From: Betaproteobacteria bacterium UBA5582
GTDB lineage: Bacteria; Pseudomonadota; Gammaproteobacteria; Burkholderiales; Rhodocyclaceae
Direction of reading: 5' to 3'
Length of the DNA: 9,368 nt
NCBI GenBank assembly: GCA_002425245.1
Contig: DILW01000173.1
Location: forward strand, 1 to 9,368
Shown here: positions 1-6,196 of the stretch, piece by piece
Layout: each line of letters starts with the position of its first letter
Position numbering within the stretch: the stretch's first letter is position 1
The notes under the pieces: model-generated
What the model saw: the letters and a program-made list of their open reading frames with translations, nothing else
What the model was told of the DNA's origin: nothing
The model's database searches: none
Translations under genes and position numbers: made by a program

Positions 1-75
1 TTCGGACCGGTACGCAAGGCAGCCGCCGAACAGGCCGGCAACACCCGCCAGCGGCTGCTGACGACAATCTCTTAG
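1..75 (+). CDS. C-terminal end of an unidentified protein (partial)
   Basis: Reading frame 1 is open from the window edge to a TAG at 73-75 and gives 24 residues ending in RQRLLTTIS. The fragment is basic and probably helical (KAAAEQAGNTRQRLL). It is too short to assign a family. It is supported as a real gene end because a strong hairpin terminator begins 12 bases after the stop codon, and the next gene starts only after that hairpin. The function is unknown from this window. Confidence 0.55.
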   Translation, partial: FGPVRKAAAEQAGNTRQRLLTTIS

Positions 76-87
76 GTCGGCACCGGG

Positions 88-121
88 ATCGCCCGGCGGG
101 CCATGCCGGGCGATTTCCCTT
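88..121 (+). terminator. Rho-independent-type terminator hairpin
   Basis: A perfect 10-bp GC-rich inverted repeat (ATCGCCCGGC at 88-97, GCCGGGCGAT at 105-114) encloses a 7-base loop and is followed by the pyrimidine run TTCCCTT. It lies 12 bases after the TAG of the upstream gene and just before the methyltransferase start, so it most likely ends the upstream transcript. The tail is a mixed T/C run rather than a pure T run. Confidence 0.7.
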
Positions 122-126
122 AGAAT
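121..126 (+). promoter_or_regulatory. Possible -10 element (TAGAAT) for the methyltransferase gene
   Basis: TAGAAT matches the sigma-70 -10 consensus at 5 of 6 positions and ends 6 bases before the ATG at 133. No Shine-Dalgarno sequence lies between them, so transcription might start at or next to the start codon and give a leaderless mRNA. No good -35 is visible at 16-18 bases upstream, because that position falls within the terminator hairpin. This is an inference from spacing only. Confidence 0.3.
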
Positions 127-132
127 CCCGCC

Positions 133-882
133 ATGCTTTCGACCCCGACCCGCCAACTCGCCCTGCAAGGGGCCGCCGTCATCCTCGTCCTGTCGCTCGC
201 CTGGCCCTACTACGGCTGGCAGGCAGAAGCCATGCCCTGGCAGCAGACCAGCCTGGCCATCGGCGCCGTCGCCCTGGCCCTGGCCGCAATCAGTCGCCAG
301 CCCTGGTGGTGGCGCGTCATGCACGCGCTGTTCATGCCGCTGGTCTGGGTCACTTATCACCTGGCAATCGATCCCGGCTGGTTCCTGCTGGCCTTCGTCC
401 TGCTGCTGCTGGTTTATCGCGGCGCCCTGAGCGGCCAGGTTCCGCTTTACCTGTCCAACCGCGAAACCGTCGCTGCGCTCGACGAATTGCTGGCCAGCGA
501 GGAAGCCGAGAGTTTTCTCGACCTGGGTGCCGGCCTCGGCAGCACCGTCGTTCCGCTCGCCGACCGCTGGCCGGAGCGCCGCTTCACGGGTGTCGAGAAC
601 GCACCGCTGACCTGGCTGGCCGGGCGTTTCCTTTGCATCGGCCGGCCCAATCTGTCGTGGCGGCTGGGCGACCTGTGGCAGATGCCGCTGCACGAACAGG
701 CAGTGGTGTACGCTTTCCTCTCGCCGACCCCGATGGCGCAACTCTGGGAAAAGGCAAAGGCGGAAATGAAACCGGGCAGCCTGCTGGTCAGCAACAGCTT
801 CCCCATTCCCGGCGTCAATCCCGAGTTCGTCATCGACGTCCCCTGCAGCCCGCCACGGCCGCTGTATTGCTACCGGGTCTGA
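133..882 (+). CDS. Membrane-anchored class I SAM-dependent methyltransferase, FAM173-like
   Basis: This 249-residue protein has about four hydrophobic segments (roughly residues 9-27, 38-53, 64-80 and 82-97), followed by a compact Rossmann methyltransferase domain (about 105-249). SAM motif I is LDLGAGLGS at 129-137, the acidic end of strand 2 is E155, and D180 lies in GDLWQMPL. From memory, the order LYLSNRETV... / DLGAGLGS / GVENAPLTW / GDLWQMP / SPTPMAQLWEKAKAEM / SNSFPIPG follows the FAM173 (ATPSCKMT) protein lysine methyltransferases, which methylate membrane-associated targets. The substrate here is unknown. The kinase gene starts 1 base after the stop, so the two are probably co-transcribed. 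No convincing ribosome binding site precedes the ATG. A small-molecule methyltransferase cannot be excluded. Confidence 0.8.
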   Translation: MLSTPTRQLALQGAAVILVLSLAWPYYGWQAEAMPWQQTSLAIGAVALALAAISRQPWWWRVMHALFMPLVWVTYHLAIDPGWFLLAFVLLLLVYRGALSGQVPLYLSNRETVAALDELLASEEAESFLDLGAGLGSTVVPLADRWPERRFTGVENAPLTWLAGRFLCIGRPNLSWRLGDLWQMPLHEQAVVYAFLSPTPMAQLWEKAKAEMKPGSLLVSNSFPIPGVNPEFVIDVPCSPPRPLYCYRV

Positions 883-883
883 A

Positions 884-2941
884 ATGTACAAACGCAAGCC
901 GGAACAGCTCGCCCTGACGCTGGCCTTGGCCGGCACGCTGGCTGTCCTGATTGCCTTCCTGGTCGACCTTGGTCTCTCCTACAAGCGCGAAATCGACAAC
1001 GGCGAGCAGCGTCTGCAACAGTTCTCGGTGATGATGGCCGAGCACACCGCGCGTTCGTTCGAAGCTGTTGACGTGCTGGTCAAGGAAGTCGCCACCGACC
1101 TCTCCCGCAACCTGACCGAATGGCCACAGTGGGAGCCCGCACGCGGCTGGGAGTACATCGCCCAGCGTCATTCGCGCGCCATGCCTCAACTGCGCGATTT
1201 GATCATCTTCGACCATCTCGGCAACCAGCGCTTCATCTCGACCTATTTTCCGCCGCCGACCCTGAACATGCGCGACCGCCCCTACTTTGTCGCGCTTGAA
1301 AAGGGCGCCCCGTGGACAACCTACGGGCCTTACGTGGAGCGAAACTCGGGCCGTTACACCTATGCCATCGCCCATCGACTTACCGACGCCGAGAACCGCT
1401 TTACCGGCATTGCCTTTGCCTCGATCGAACCTGCCTACATGCAGGATTTCTGCTGGGCCAACCGCTTCTCCGACGAGTTCGATGCGGTCCTTACCAACGC
1501 CCGCGGCGACATCGTCGCTTCCTGTCGCCCTGCCGATCTGAGCACGCATTCGGGCATTCTCGGCCGGCCCGCCGGCAGCATCCTGTTCGAAGGCCGCCCG
1601 GAAGGACTGATTCCGGAAACCGGACTGGCCCGTGGCAATGGCCTGCTGATTTCAACTTCGCCGGTCCCCGGTTTCCCGGATCTGCGCATGCTCGCCATCA
1701 TCCCCACCGATTCGGTACTGGCCGGCTGGCGTCATCGCCGTTTCGAGATTGCCACCCTGGGCAGCATGCTGATCGCCCTGATGTTCTCCGGCGCACTGCT
1801 GCTCCGCCGCCAGGTTGGCGAACTGCGGGAAATGACCGAGGCGTTGACCGAAAGCCGCGACCAGCTGGAAATCCGGATCAACCAGGCAACTGCGGCGCTG
1901 GCCGCGGAAAAGGACATGGCCGAACGGGCCAATGCCGCAAAGAGCCGTTTCCTCGCCGCTGCCAGTCACGACCTCAGGCAGCCCCTGCACGCGCTGTCGC
2001 TGTTCACCACCGACCTGCTGCGTCAGGCGGCGGCCGGACAACTGCGCGAAGTACCGCGCATTGCCGTTCAGATATCCGCCTCGACGCGTACGCTGGGCGA
2101 CATGCTCAACGCCCTGCTCGACATCTCGCGTCTGGACATCGACGGGGTCCGTGCCGATATCCAGGCGTTCCCGCTGCGTCAGGTCTTCGACCAGTTGCGC
2201 GGCGCCTTCCAGCGTCAGGCCGAGGCACTTGGCCTGCGCCTGCGCTTTCACGCAACGGATTATCAGGTACTCAGCGACCCCCGCCTGCTCGAACAGATGA
2301 TCGGCAATCTGGTTGCCAATGCGCTCAGTTACACGCCCGCCGGCGGCAGCGTGCTGGTCGGCGCCCGCTGGCGACAGGATCGCGTCTGCATCGAGATTCG
2401 CGACAGTGGCATCGGCATTGCCCGTGAGCACCAGGCCGCAATCTTTGCCGAATTCTTCCAGGTCGCCAACAGCGCCCGGGAGCAGGACGGCGGTCTCGGC
2501 CTGGGACTGTCGATCGTCGACCGCCTGGCGCGTGGGCTGGGCATCGAGGTGTCGTTGAAATCCGAGATCGGGAACGGCGCCACCTTCGGACTGCTGGTCG
2601 AGCGCTCCTTGCTGCCCCCGCAGCTTGAGGTCGCAAGCCCGCAGACCGTCGGACGCATTCACTTCATCGGCGACTCAAGCGCCCTCAACGACTGCCGCGA
2701 TCTGGCAAACAGCTGGAATTACCAGACCAGCAGCGGCGACTGGTCATCGGTTGCACGACTGCCCAGCGATACCATCGTCATCTGCGATGCCAAGACCATA
2801 CCAGAGGTGGCACCCGAGCTGTCGCTGATCGTTGTCGGGCCGACCAGCGATGACCAGCTGCCAGACCAGGCCCATGCCCTTGGGCTGCCGCTGCGGCCGG
2901 CACGCCTGCGCGCCCTGCTAAGGGCGAGCGCAGTACGCTGA
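884..2941 (+). CDS. Membrane hybrid sensor histidine kinase, Cache-like sensor, degenerate C-terminal receiver
   Basis: This 685-residue inner-membrane kinase senses an extracytoplasmic signal and should phosphorylate a response regulator. Order of parts: transmembrane helix 1 (9-27); periplasmic Cache-like sensor (about 35-280, with DRPYFVAL and a GIAFASIEPAYM segment typical of dCache folds); helix 2 (about 289-307); coiled linker (310-355); HisKA with SHDLRQPLHAL, phosphoacceptor His362; HATPase with N-box N479, DSGIGI at 507-512 and GLGLGL at 537-542. The last ~90 residues resemble a receiver: strand 1 GRIHFIGDSS, possible phosphoacceptor D635 in VICDAKT, and a final LPLRPARLRALL where the usual conserved Lys before Pro is missing. 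Phosphotransfer in that domain is therefore doubtful. The gene begins 1 base after the methyltransferase stop and converges on a LuxR-type regulator 12 bases away, its likely partner. The ligand is unknown. Confidence 0.9.
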   Translation: MYKRKPEQLALTLALAGTLAVLIAFLVDLGLSYKREIDNGEQRLQQFSVMMAEHTARSFEAVDVLVKEVATDLSRNLTEWPQWEPARGWEYIAQRHSRAMPQLRDLIIFDHLGNQRFISTYFPPPTLNMRDRPYFVALEKGAPWTTYGPYVERNSGRYTYAIAHRLTDAENRFTGIAFASIEPAYMQDFCWANRFSDEFDAVLTNARGDIVASCRPADLSTHSGILGRPAGSILFEGRPEGLIPETGLARGNGLLISTSPVPGFPDLRMLAIIPTDSVLAGWRHRRFEIATLGSMLIALMFSGALLLRRQVGELREMTEALTESRDQLEIRINQATAALAAEKDMAERANAAKSRFLAAASHDLRQPLHALSLFTTDLLRQAAAGQLREVPRIAVQISASTRTLGDMLNALLDISRLDIDGVRADIQAFPLRQVFDQLRGAFQRQAEALGLRLRFHATDYQVLSDPRLLEQMIGNLVANALSYTPAGGSVLVGARWRQDRVCIEIRDSGIGIAREHQAAIFAEFFQVANSAREQDGGLGLGLSIVDRLARGLGIEVSLKSEIGNGATFGLLVERSLLPPQLEVASPQTVGRIHFIGDSSALNDCRDLANSWNYQTSSGDWSSVARLPSDTIVICDAKTIPEVAPELSLIVVGPTSDDQLPDQAHALGLPLRPARLRALLRASAVR
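2906..2933. terminator. Strong hairpin at the kinase 3' end, possible bidirectional terminator
   Basis: CTGCG-CGCCCT (2906-2916) pairs with AGGGCG (2921-2926) and CGCAG (2929-2933), giving an 11-bp stem with a GCTA loop and a 2-base bulge (AG). It lies inside the last codons of the kinase gene, where the two convergent genes meet. No T-run follows on either strand, so termination is uncertain. It could instead be mRNA-stabilising or simply a product of GC-rich coding sequence. Confidence 0.3.
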
Positions 2942-2953
2942 GGCCTGCAGCGC

Positions 2954-3616
2954 CTAGAAAACGTTACTGAAATCGATACGGTAGCGTGACGCCGTTACCA
3001 GCGCCTGGGTTCGACTATTGACGCCCAAGGCCTTGAAGACGGCGGTGACATGGATCTTGACCGTTCCCTCCGAAAGGTCGAGTTGTTCGGCAATATCCCG
3101 GTTGGACAGGCCACGGACCATCAGGCAGAGCACCTGTGCCTGACGCTCGGTCAGACCGATTTCCTCAGGCCGGACCGTGCTCGAATGCGGCACCGGAATT
3201 GCGTCGTCCATGCGCGCCTGTTGCTGGTGGCCGCTGGGCCGGAATATGTTGCCGGCGAGCACTTCGCGAACTGCCGACAGGAGCCGCTCCCCGTTCAATG
3301 CCTTGGGAATGAATCCCGACGCACCCAGGTTGATGACGCGCGTCACCGTCGGCATGTCGTCGAATGCCGAAACCACCGCCACCGGCACCGCCGGGTAACG
3401 ACGGCGCAGGATGTCCAGCCCGGCAAAACCATCAATCCCCGGTAATGCCAGATCGAGCAGGACCAAGTCGAATTCACCCTCATTGTCGAGCAAGCCGAGG
3501 GCCGTCTCGAAATCCGCGCTCTCGCAAACCTTGACCTCGTCCTCCAGTTGGGACAAGAGACCGACCAGGCCTTCGCGGACCAGGGCATGGTCCTCAACTA
3601 CCAGCAACTTCAGCAT
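2954..3616 (-). CDS. NarL/LuxR-family response regulator transcription factor
   Basis: This is a 220-residue cytoplasmic two-component regulator. The N-terminal receiver (about 1-122) has the acidic pair E8/D9, phosphoacceptor D55 in LVLLDLALPG, the switch residue S83 and the conserved K105 in FIPKAL, so it should be phosphorylatable. A linker (123-150) leads to a LuxR-type helix-turn-helix (about 152-212) with LTERQAQVL and the recognition region LSEGTVKIHVTAVF. Its 3' end faces the 3' end of the hybrid kinase with 12 bases between the stops, which makes that kinase the likely phosphodonor. A good ribosome binding site (AAAGGGGA) precedes the ATG by 4 bases. It is divergent from the phaM-like gene. 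Targets are not deducible from this window. Confidence 0.93.
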   Translation of the reverse strand: MLKLLVVEDHALVREGLVGLLSQLEDEVKVCESADFETALGLLDNEGEFDLVLLDLALPGIDGFAGLDILRRRYPAVPVAVVSAFDDMPTVTRVINLGASGFIPKALNGERLLSAVREVLAGNIFRPSGHQQQARMDDAIPVPHSSTVRPEEIGLTERQAQVLCLMVRGLSNRDIAEQLDLSEGTVKIHVTAVFKALGVNSRTQALVTASRYRIDFSNVF

Positions 3617-3705
3617 TTATTCCCCTTTCATAACTCCGCCTAATTTATCATTTCCGCGGCCAAAAGTGGTTTAAGATCATCACATATCGTCACTGGGAGA
3701 GCATC
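3617..3705. promoter_or_regulatory. Divergent intergenic region between the response regulator and phaM-like genes
   Basis: This 89-base region is visibly more AT-rich than the flanking genes and must hold the start signals for two divergent genes. On the minus strand it contains the Shine-Dalgarno sequence AAAGGGGA (3621-3628) and a TAAATT-like -10 candidate near 3640-3650. On the plus strand it contains TAAGAT (3672-3677, 4 of 6 matches to a -10) and the Shine-Dalgarno sequence GGGAGAG (3695-3701) before the ATG at 3706. No convincing -35 boxes or clear operator palindrome are visible. The response regulator could act here, but that is inference from position. Confidence 0.45.
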
Positions 3706-4167
3706 ATGGCCGATGAACAAATGAACGACCCACTCAATTTCATGCGCAAGATGTGGGGCAACATGGGCTTCTCCCTTCCCGGCATGGTCGCGCCGACCTT
3801 CGATCTCGAGGAACTCGACAAGAGGATCAAGGACATGAAGGCGGTCGAGGGCTGGTTGCGGATGAATCTGTCGATGTTGCAGATGACCATTCAGGGCCTC
3901 GAAATGCAGCGGACCACGGTCAGCACCGTGCAGGCCATGGGCCAGATGGCCTCCGAAACCGCCCGCCAGATGAACGAGCAGGCCGGAGACACCGAGCCCA
4001 ACTCCCCGGCTGAAGGTGCGGCGACCCTGTCCGAAGCTGCCATGTGGCCGTGGCAGATGATGCAGCAGATGCGCGAACAGCTTCAACAAAACGCCGAAGC
4101 TGCAGCCCAGGCGGCACAGGCGACCGAAGACAAACCCAAGACCCGGCGCAGCGCCGGCAAGAAGTAG
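3706..4167 (+). CDS. phaM: PhaM-like polyhydroxyalkanoate granule regulatory protein
   Basis: This 153-residue protein matches the PhaM family. PhaM proteins in Ralstonia bind PHA synthase and DNA and help set granule number and distribution to daughter cells (family knowledge). The conserved core is visible at about residues 28-75: VAPTFDLEELDKRIKDMKAV, then WLRMNLSMLQMTIQGLEMQR. A Gln/Ala/Met-rich helical stretch follows (about 110-140), and the protein ends in a basic tail (KPKTRRSAGKK) suited to nucleic-acid binding. It is shorter than the Ralstonia protein, mainly through a shorter Ala/Lys/Pro-rich linker. Start: GGGAGAG lies 4 bases before the ATG. No PHA synthase gene is in the window. 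The nfeD-like gene starts 28 bases downstream without a visible terminator, so read-through is possible. Confidence 0.85.
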   Translation: MADEQMNDPLNFMRKMWGNMGFSLPGMVAPTFDLEELDKRIKDMKAVEGWLRMNLSMLQMTIQGLEMQRTTVSTVQAMGQMASETARQMNEQAGDTEPNSPAEGAATLSEAAMWPWQMMQQMREQLQQNAEAAAQAAQATEDKPKTRRSAGKK

Positions 4168-4195
4168 CCACCAACGACCAGCCCCGAAATCCGGC

Positions 4196-4645
4196 ATGCA
4201 TCCTGAGTGGTGGCACTGGTTCGTTGGCGGCATGCTGCTGACGCTCGCCGAACTTGCAGTACCAGCCTTCTACATCATCTGGTTCGGCCTCGGCGCCTTG
4301 CTGGTCGGACTGCTGCTCCTGCTCGCGCCCGAGCTGTCCCTGACCACCCAGATTGTCCTGTGGATCATCGCCTCATCAGGCATGCTCGTGCTCTGGTTCC
4401 GTATTTTCCGGCCCGGCTCGGAGCGGACCCTGAGCGGATCGGCATCCGGCGAAGTGATCGGCGAAACCGGTCTGCTGGTTGCCCCGATTGAGCCCTTCGT
4501 CAAGGGCCGAGTGCGCTTTCAGCGTCCTTTGCTCGGCGCCGACGAATGGTCCTGCCTGGCTGACGAGAAAATCGGCGCCGGGGAACGGGTCAAGGTGGTC
4601 GCCATCGAGGGCAGTTTCCTGAAAGTCGCAAGAACCGGAGTCTGA
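4196..4645 (+). CDS. NfeD-like membrane protein with OB-fold tail (QmcA partner)
   Basis: This 149-residue short NfeD protein lacks the long protease domain of NfeD1a types. It has three hydrophobic helices (about 9-25, 27-44 and 52-68), with the typical EL.VPAFYIIWFGLGALLVG start, followed by a small soluble OB-fold domain (about 82-149) containing the conserved GETG, the KGRVRF segment and a VKVVAIEG motif. It corresponds in type and context to E. coli YbbJ, which neighbours qmcA. The qmcA start codon comes 3 bases after the stop, so translation is probably coupled and the two proteins likely form a membrane complex. The ribosome binding site is weak. The exact biochemical role of this family is not settled. 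Confidence 0.9.
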   Translation: MHPEWWHWFVGGMLLTLAELAVPAFYIIWFGLGALLVGLLLLLAPELSLTTQIVLWIIASSGMLVLWFRIFRPGSERTLSGSASGEVIGETGLLVAPIEPFVKGRVRFQRPLLGADEWSCLADEKIGAGERVKVVAIEGSFLKVARTGV

Positions 4646-4648
4646 AAC

Positions 4649-5503
4649 ATGGAAGCAGGTCTGATCGTCAGCATCGCCATCCTCATTTTTGTCGTCGTCA
4701 CCGTCGCCAAGGGCGTGCGCATCGTGCCGCAAGGGGAGGAATGGATCGTCGAGCGCCTGGGCAAGTATCACGGCACGCTCAAGCCGGGCCTCAACGTGGT
4801 CATTCCCTACATCGACCGCATCGCCTACCAGCTGATCACCAAGGACATCATCCTCGACGTCCAGGAACAGGAAGTGATCACCCGCGACAACGCGGTGATC
4901 CTGACCAACGCCATCGCCTTCGTGAAGGTCACCGACCCGGTCAAGGCGGTCTATGGCGTTACCGACTTCTCGGAAGCCATTCGCAACCTGATCATGACCA
5001 CGCTGCGCTCGATCGTCGGCGAGATGGAGCTCGATGAGGCGCTGTCGTCGCGCGACAAGATCAAGGCGCGGCTGCGCGAGAGCATCGCCGACGAGGCGAT
5101 CGACTGGGGGCTGACGGTCAAGTCGGTCGAGATCCAGGACATCAAGCCCTCGCAGTCGATGCAGAAGGCGATGGAAATGCAGGCCGCCGCCGAACGTGAG
5201 CGCAAGGCGGTGGTGACCAGGGCGGAAGGCGCCAAGCAGTCGGCCATTCTGGAAGCGGAAGCCCGCCTCGAATCCGCCAAGCGCGACGCCAACGCCCAGG
5301 TGATGCTGGCCGAGGCCTCGGCCGAGGCGATCCGCCGGGTCAGCGCGGCAATCGGCGAGCAGACCGGACCAACCGCCTACCTGCTCGGCGAGAAGTACAT
5401 CGCGGCGATGGAGCGCCTGGGCGAGAAGGACAACGCCAAACTGGTGGTCCTGCCGGCCGATCTCCAGGAAGCCGTGCGCGGCCTGTTCGGCCGCAAGGCC
5501 TAA
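4649..5503 (+). CDS. qmcA: SPFH/band-7 (stomatin-like) membrane protein QmcA
   Basis: This 284-residue protein has an N-terminal membrane anchor (about 4-20), then the SPFH/band-7 domain (about 23-190) with the signature VPQGEEWIVERLGKYHGTL and QEVITRDNAVI segments. An Ala/Glu-rich coiled coil follows (about 165-235, including the AAERERKAVVTRAEGAKQSA region), then a C-terminal segment ending FGRKA. Bacterial stomatins of this type form large ring oligomers in the inner membrane and are linked to FtsH quality control and microdomain organisation (family knowledge). Length is close to E. coli QmcA (about 305). GGAG at 4636-4639 serves as the ribosome binding site within the end of the nfeD-like gene. 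Its stop codon overlaps the stop codon of the converging gene. Confidence 0.95.
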   Translation: MEAGLIVSIAILIFVVVTVAKGVRIVPQGEEWIVERLGKYHGTLKPGLNVVIPYIDRIAYQLITKDIILDVQEQEVITRDNAVILTNAIAFVKVTDPVKAVYGVTDFSEAIRNLIMTTLRSIVGEMELDEALSSRDKIKARLRESIADEAIDWGLTVKSVEIQDIKPSQSMQKAMEMQAAAERERKAVVTRAEGAKQSAILEAEARLESAKRDANAQVMLAEASAEAIRRVSAAIGEQTGPTAYLLGEKYIAAMERLGEKDNAKLVVLPADLQEAVRGLFGRKA

Positions 5504-6108
5504 TTGCCCCGCCGGTTCCCCGGCGCCCGAGCTTCCTCGACATCATCATATTGCCGGCGCAGGCGGTTCAGGCCCTGCTGAAAGGCTTCGGCATCGCCAT
5601 GGTCGAAGAACTTCGGGTAGCGGTCATGCGCCGCCCGAATTCGCCGGGCGTGCTTGATCGGACACCAATACTGTTCTGTGCGGGCAGCCACCTCACGGGT
5701 GTAGGCGGCGACACCGTTGCCGTAGGAGCAGTAGAAACAGTTGAATTTCTCGATCAGGTTCAGGTAAGGCAGGTCTTCCCGGTCGAACACGATGTAGTCA
5801 GAACGCCGCACCCTGGGGATGCGATAGACGGGAAAGCAGATGTGCTGGTAGACGGTGACGAACAGGTCCAGCAACAGGAAGGGAATCCACCCCGCGTAGA
5901 TCACCGGCGCGGTCAGCAGGACCAGAATGCGCGAACGGATGATGAAGCGGAACAAGCCGGTCTTGTAGCGCCTTTGTTGCCGGGCCAGTTCGTCGGCCAG
6001 ATCGGCCTTCTTGCGCGCCCAATCCTCGCGCGCCTGACGGTATTCCCCTTCCAGTTCGTCCTGCAGGGCTGCAATCCGTGCCAGCAGCTCGTCTATCCTG
6101 TCCTTCAT
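5500..6108 (-). CDS. Conserved uncharacterised protein: coiled coil, membrane hairpin, Cys/His-rich domain
   Basis: This 202-residue protein has no known function. It has a charged helical or coiled N-terminus (about 1-48) and two adjacent hydrophobic stretches (about 56-72 and 74-92) that could form a membrane hairpin. The soluble C-terminal domain holds a striking cluster: EKFNCFYCSYGNG (C124, C127), RTEQYWCPIKHA (C149, H153) and H161. CxxC plus C/H spacing suggests metal binding or redox, but this is inference. I recall similar Cys-rich proteins as conserved hypotheticals in proteobacteria. The ATG at 6106-6108 has a strong ribosome binding site (GAGGAGGGAC), which supports the start. It converges on qmcA with overlapping stops (CTAA, 5500-5503) and is divergent from the CaiB-like gene. 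Confidence 0.85.
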   Translation of the reverse strand: MKDRIDELLARIAALQDELEGEYRQAREDWARKKADLADELARQQRRYKTGLFRFIIRSRILVLLTAPVIYAGWIPFLLLDLFVTVYQHICFPVYRIPRVRRSDYIVFDREDLPYLNLIEKFNCFYCSYGNGVAAYTREVAARTEQYWCPIKHARRIRAAHDRYPKFFDHGDAEAFQQGLNRLRRQYDDVEEARAPGNRRGN

Positions 6109-6196
6109 CGGTCCCTCCTCGCTTGATCCCCGATCATGCCTTAAGCCGCGGGCGCATGCGATACTTGGACGACCTCAACGGAGATAAAAAAGAGAC
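6109..6196. promoter_or_regulatory. Divergent intergenic region
   Basis: These 88 bases separate the divergent uncharacterised gene (minus) and the CaiB-like gene (plus). It holds both ribosome binding sites, a GATACT -10-like hexamer at 6160-6165 and an 8-base palindrome CGCATGCG at 6153-6160. No matching -35 is visible, so promoters are presumed from gene layout only. Confidence 0.35.

Noticed and set aside
1312..2427. 371-codon plus-strand frame in another phase inside the kinase gene
   Set aside because: Pro/Arg/His-rich translation typical of an off-frame reading of GC-rich sequence; the kinase frame explains the region.
1652..2662. 336-codon open frame on the minus strand within the kinase gene
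   Set aside because: It lies antisense to well-conserved kinase motifs, has no recognisable domain, and long antisense frames are expected in GC-rich coding DNA.
5551..6126. 191-codon plus-strand frame opposite the Cys-rich uncharacterised protein
   Set aside because: The minus frame has a strong Shine-Dalgarno sequence, a coherent helix-membrane-Cys architecture and family-like motifs, while the plus frame has none.
6153..6160. Palindrome CGCATGCG in the divergent spacer as an operator
   Set aside because: Only 8 bases long and easily found by chance in GC-rich DNA; no second copy is visible.
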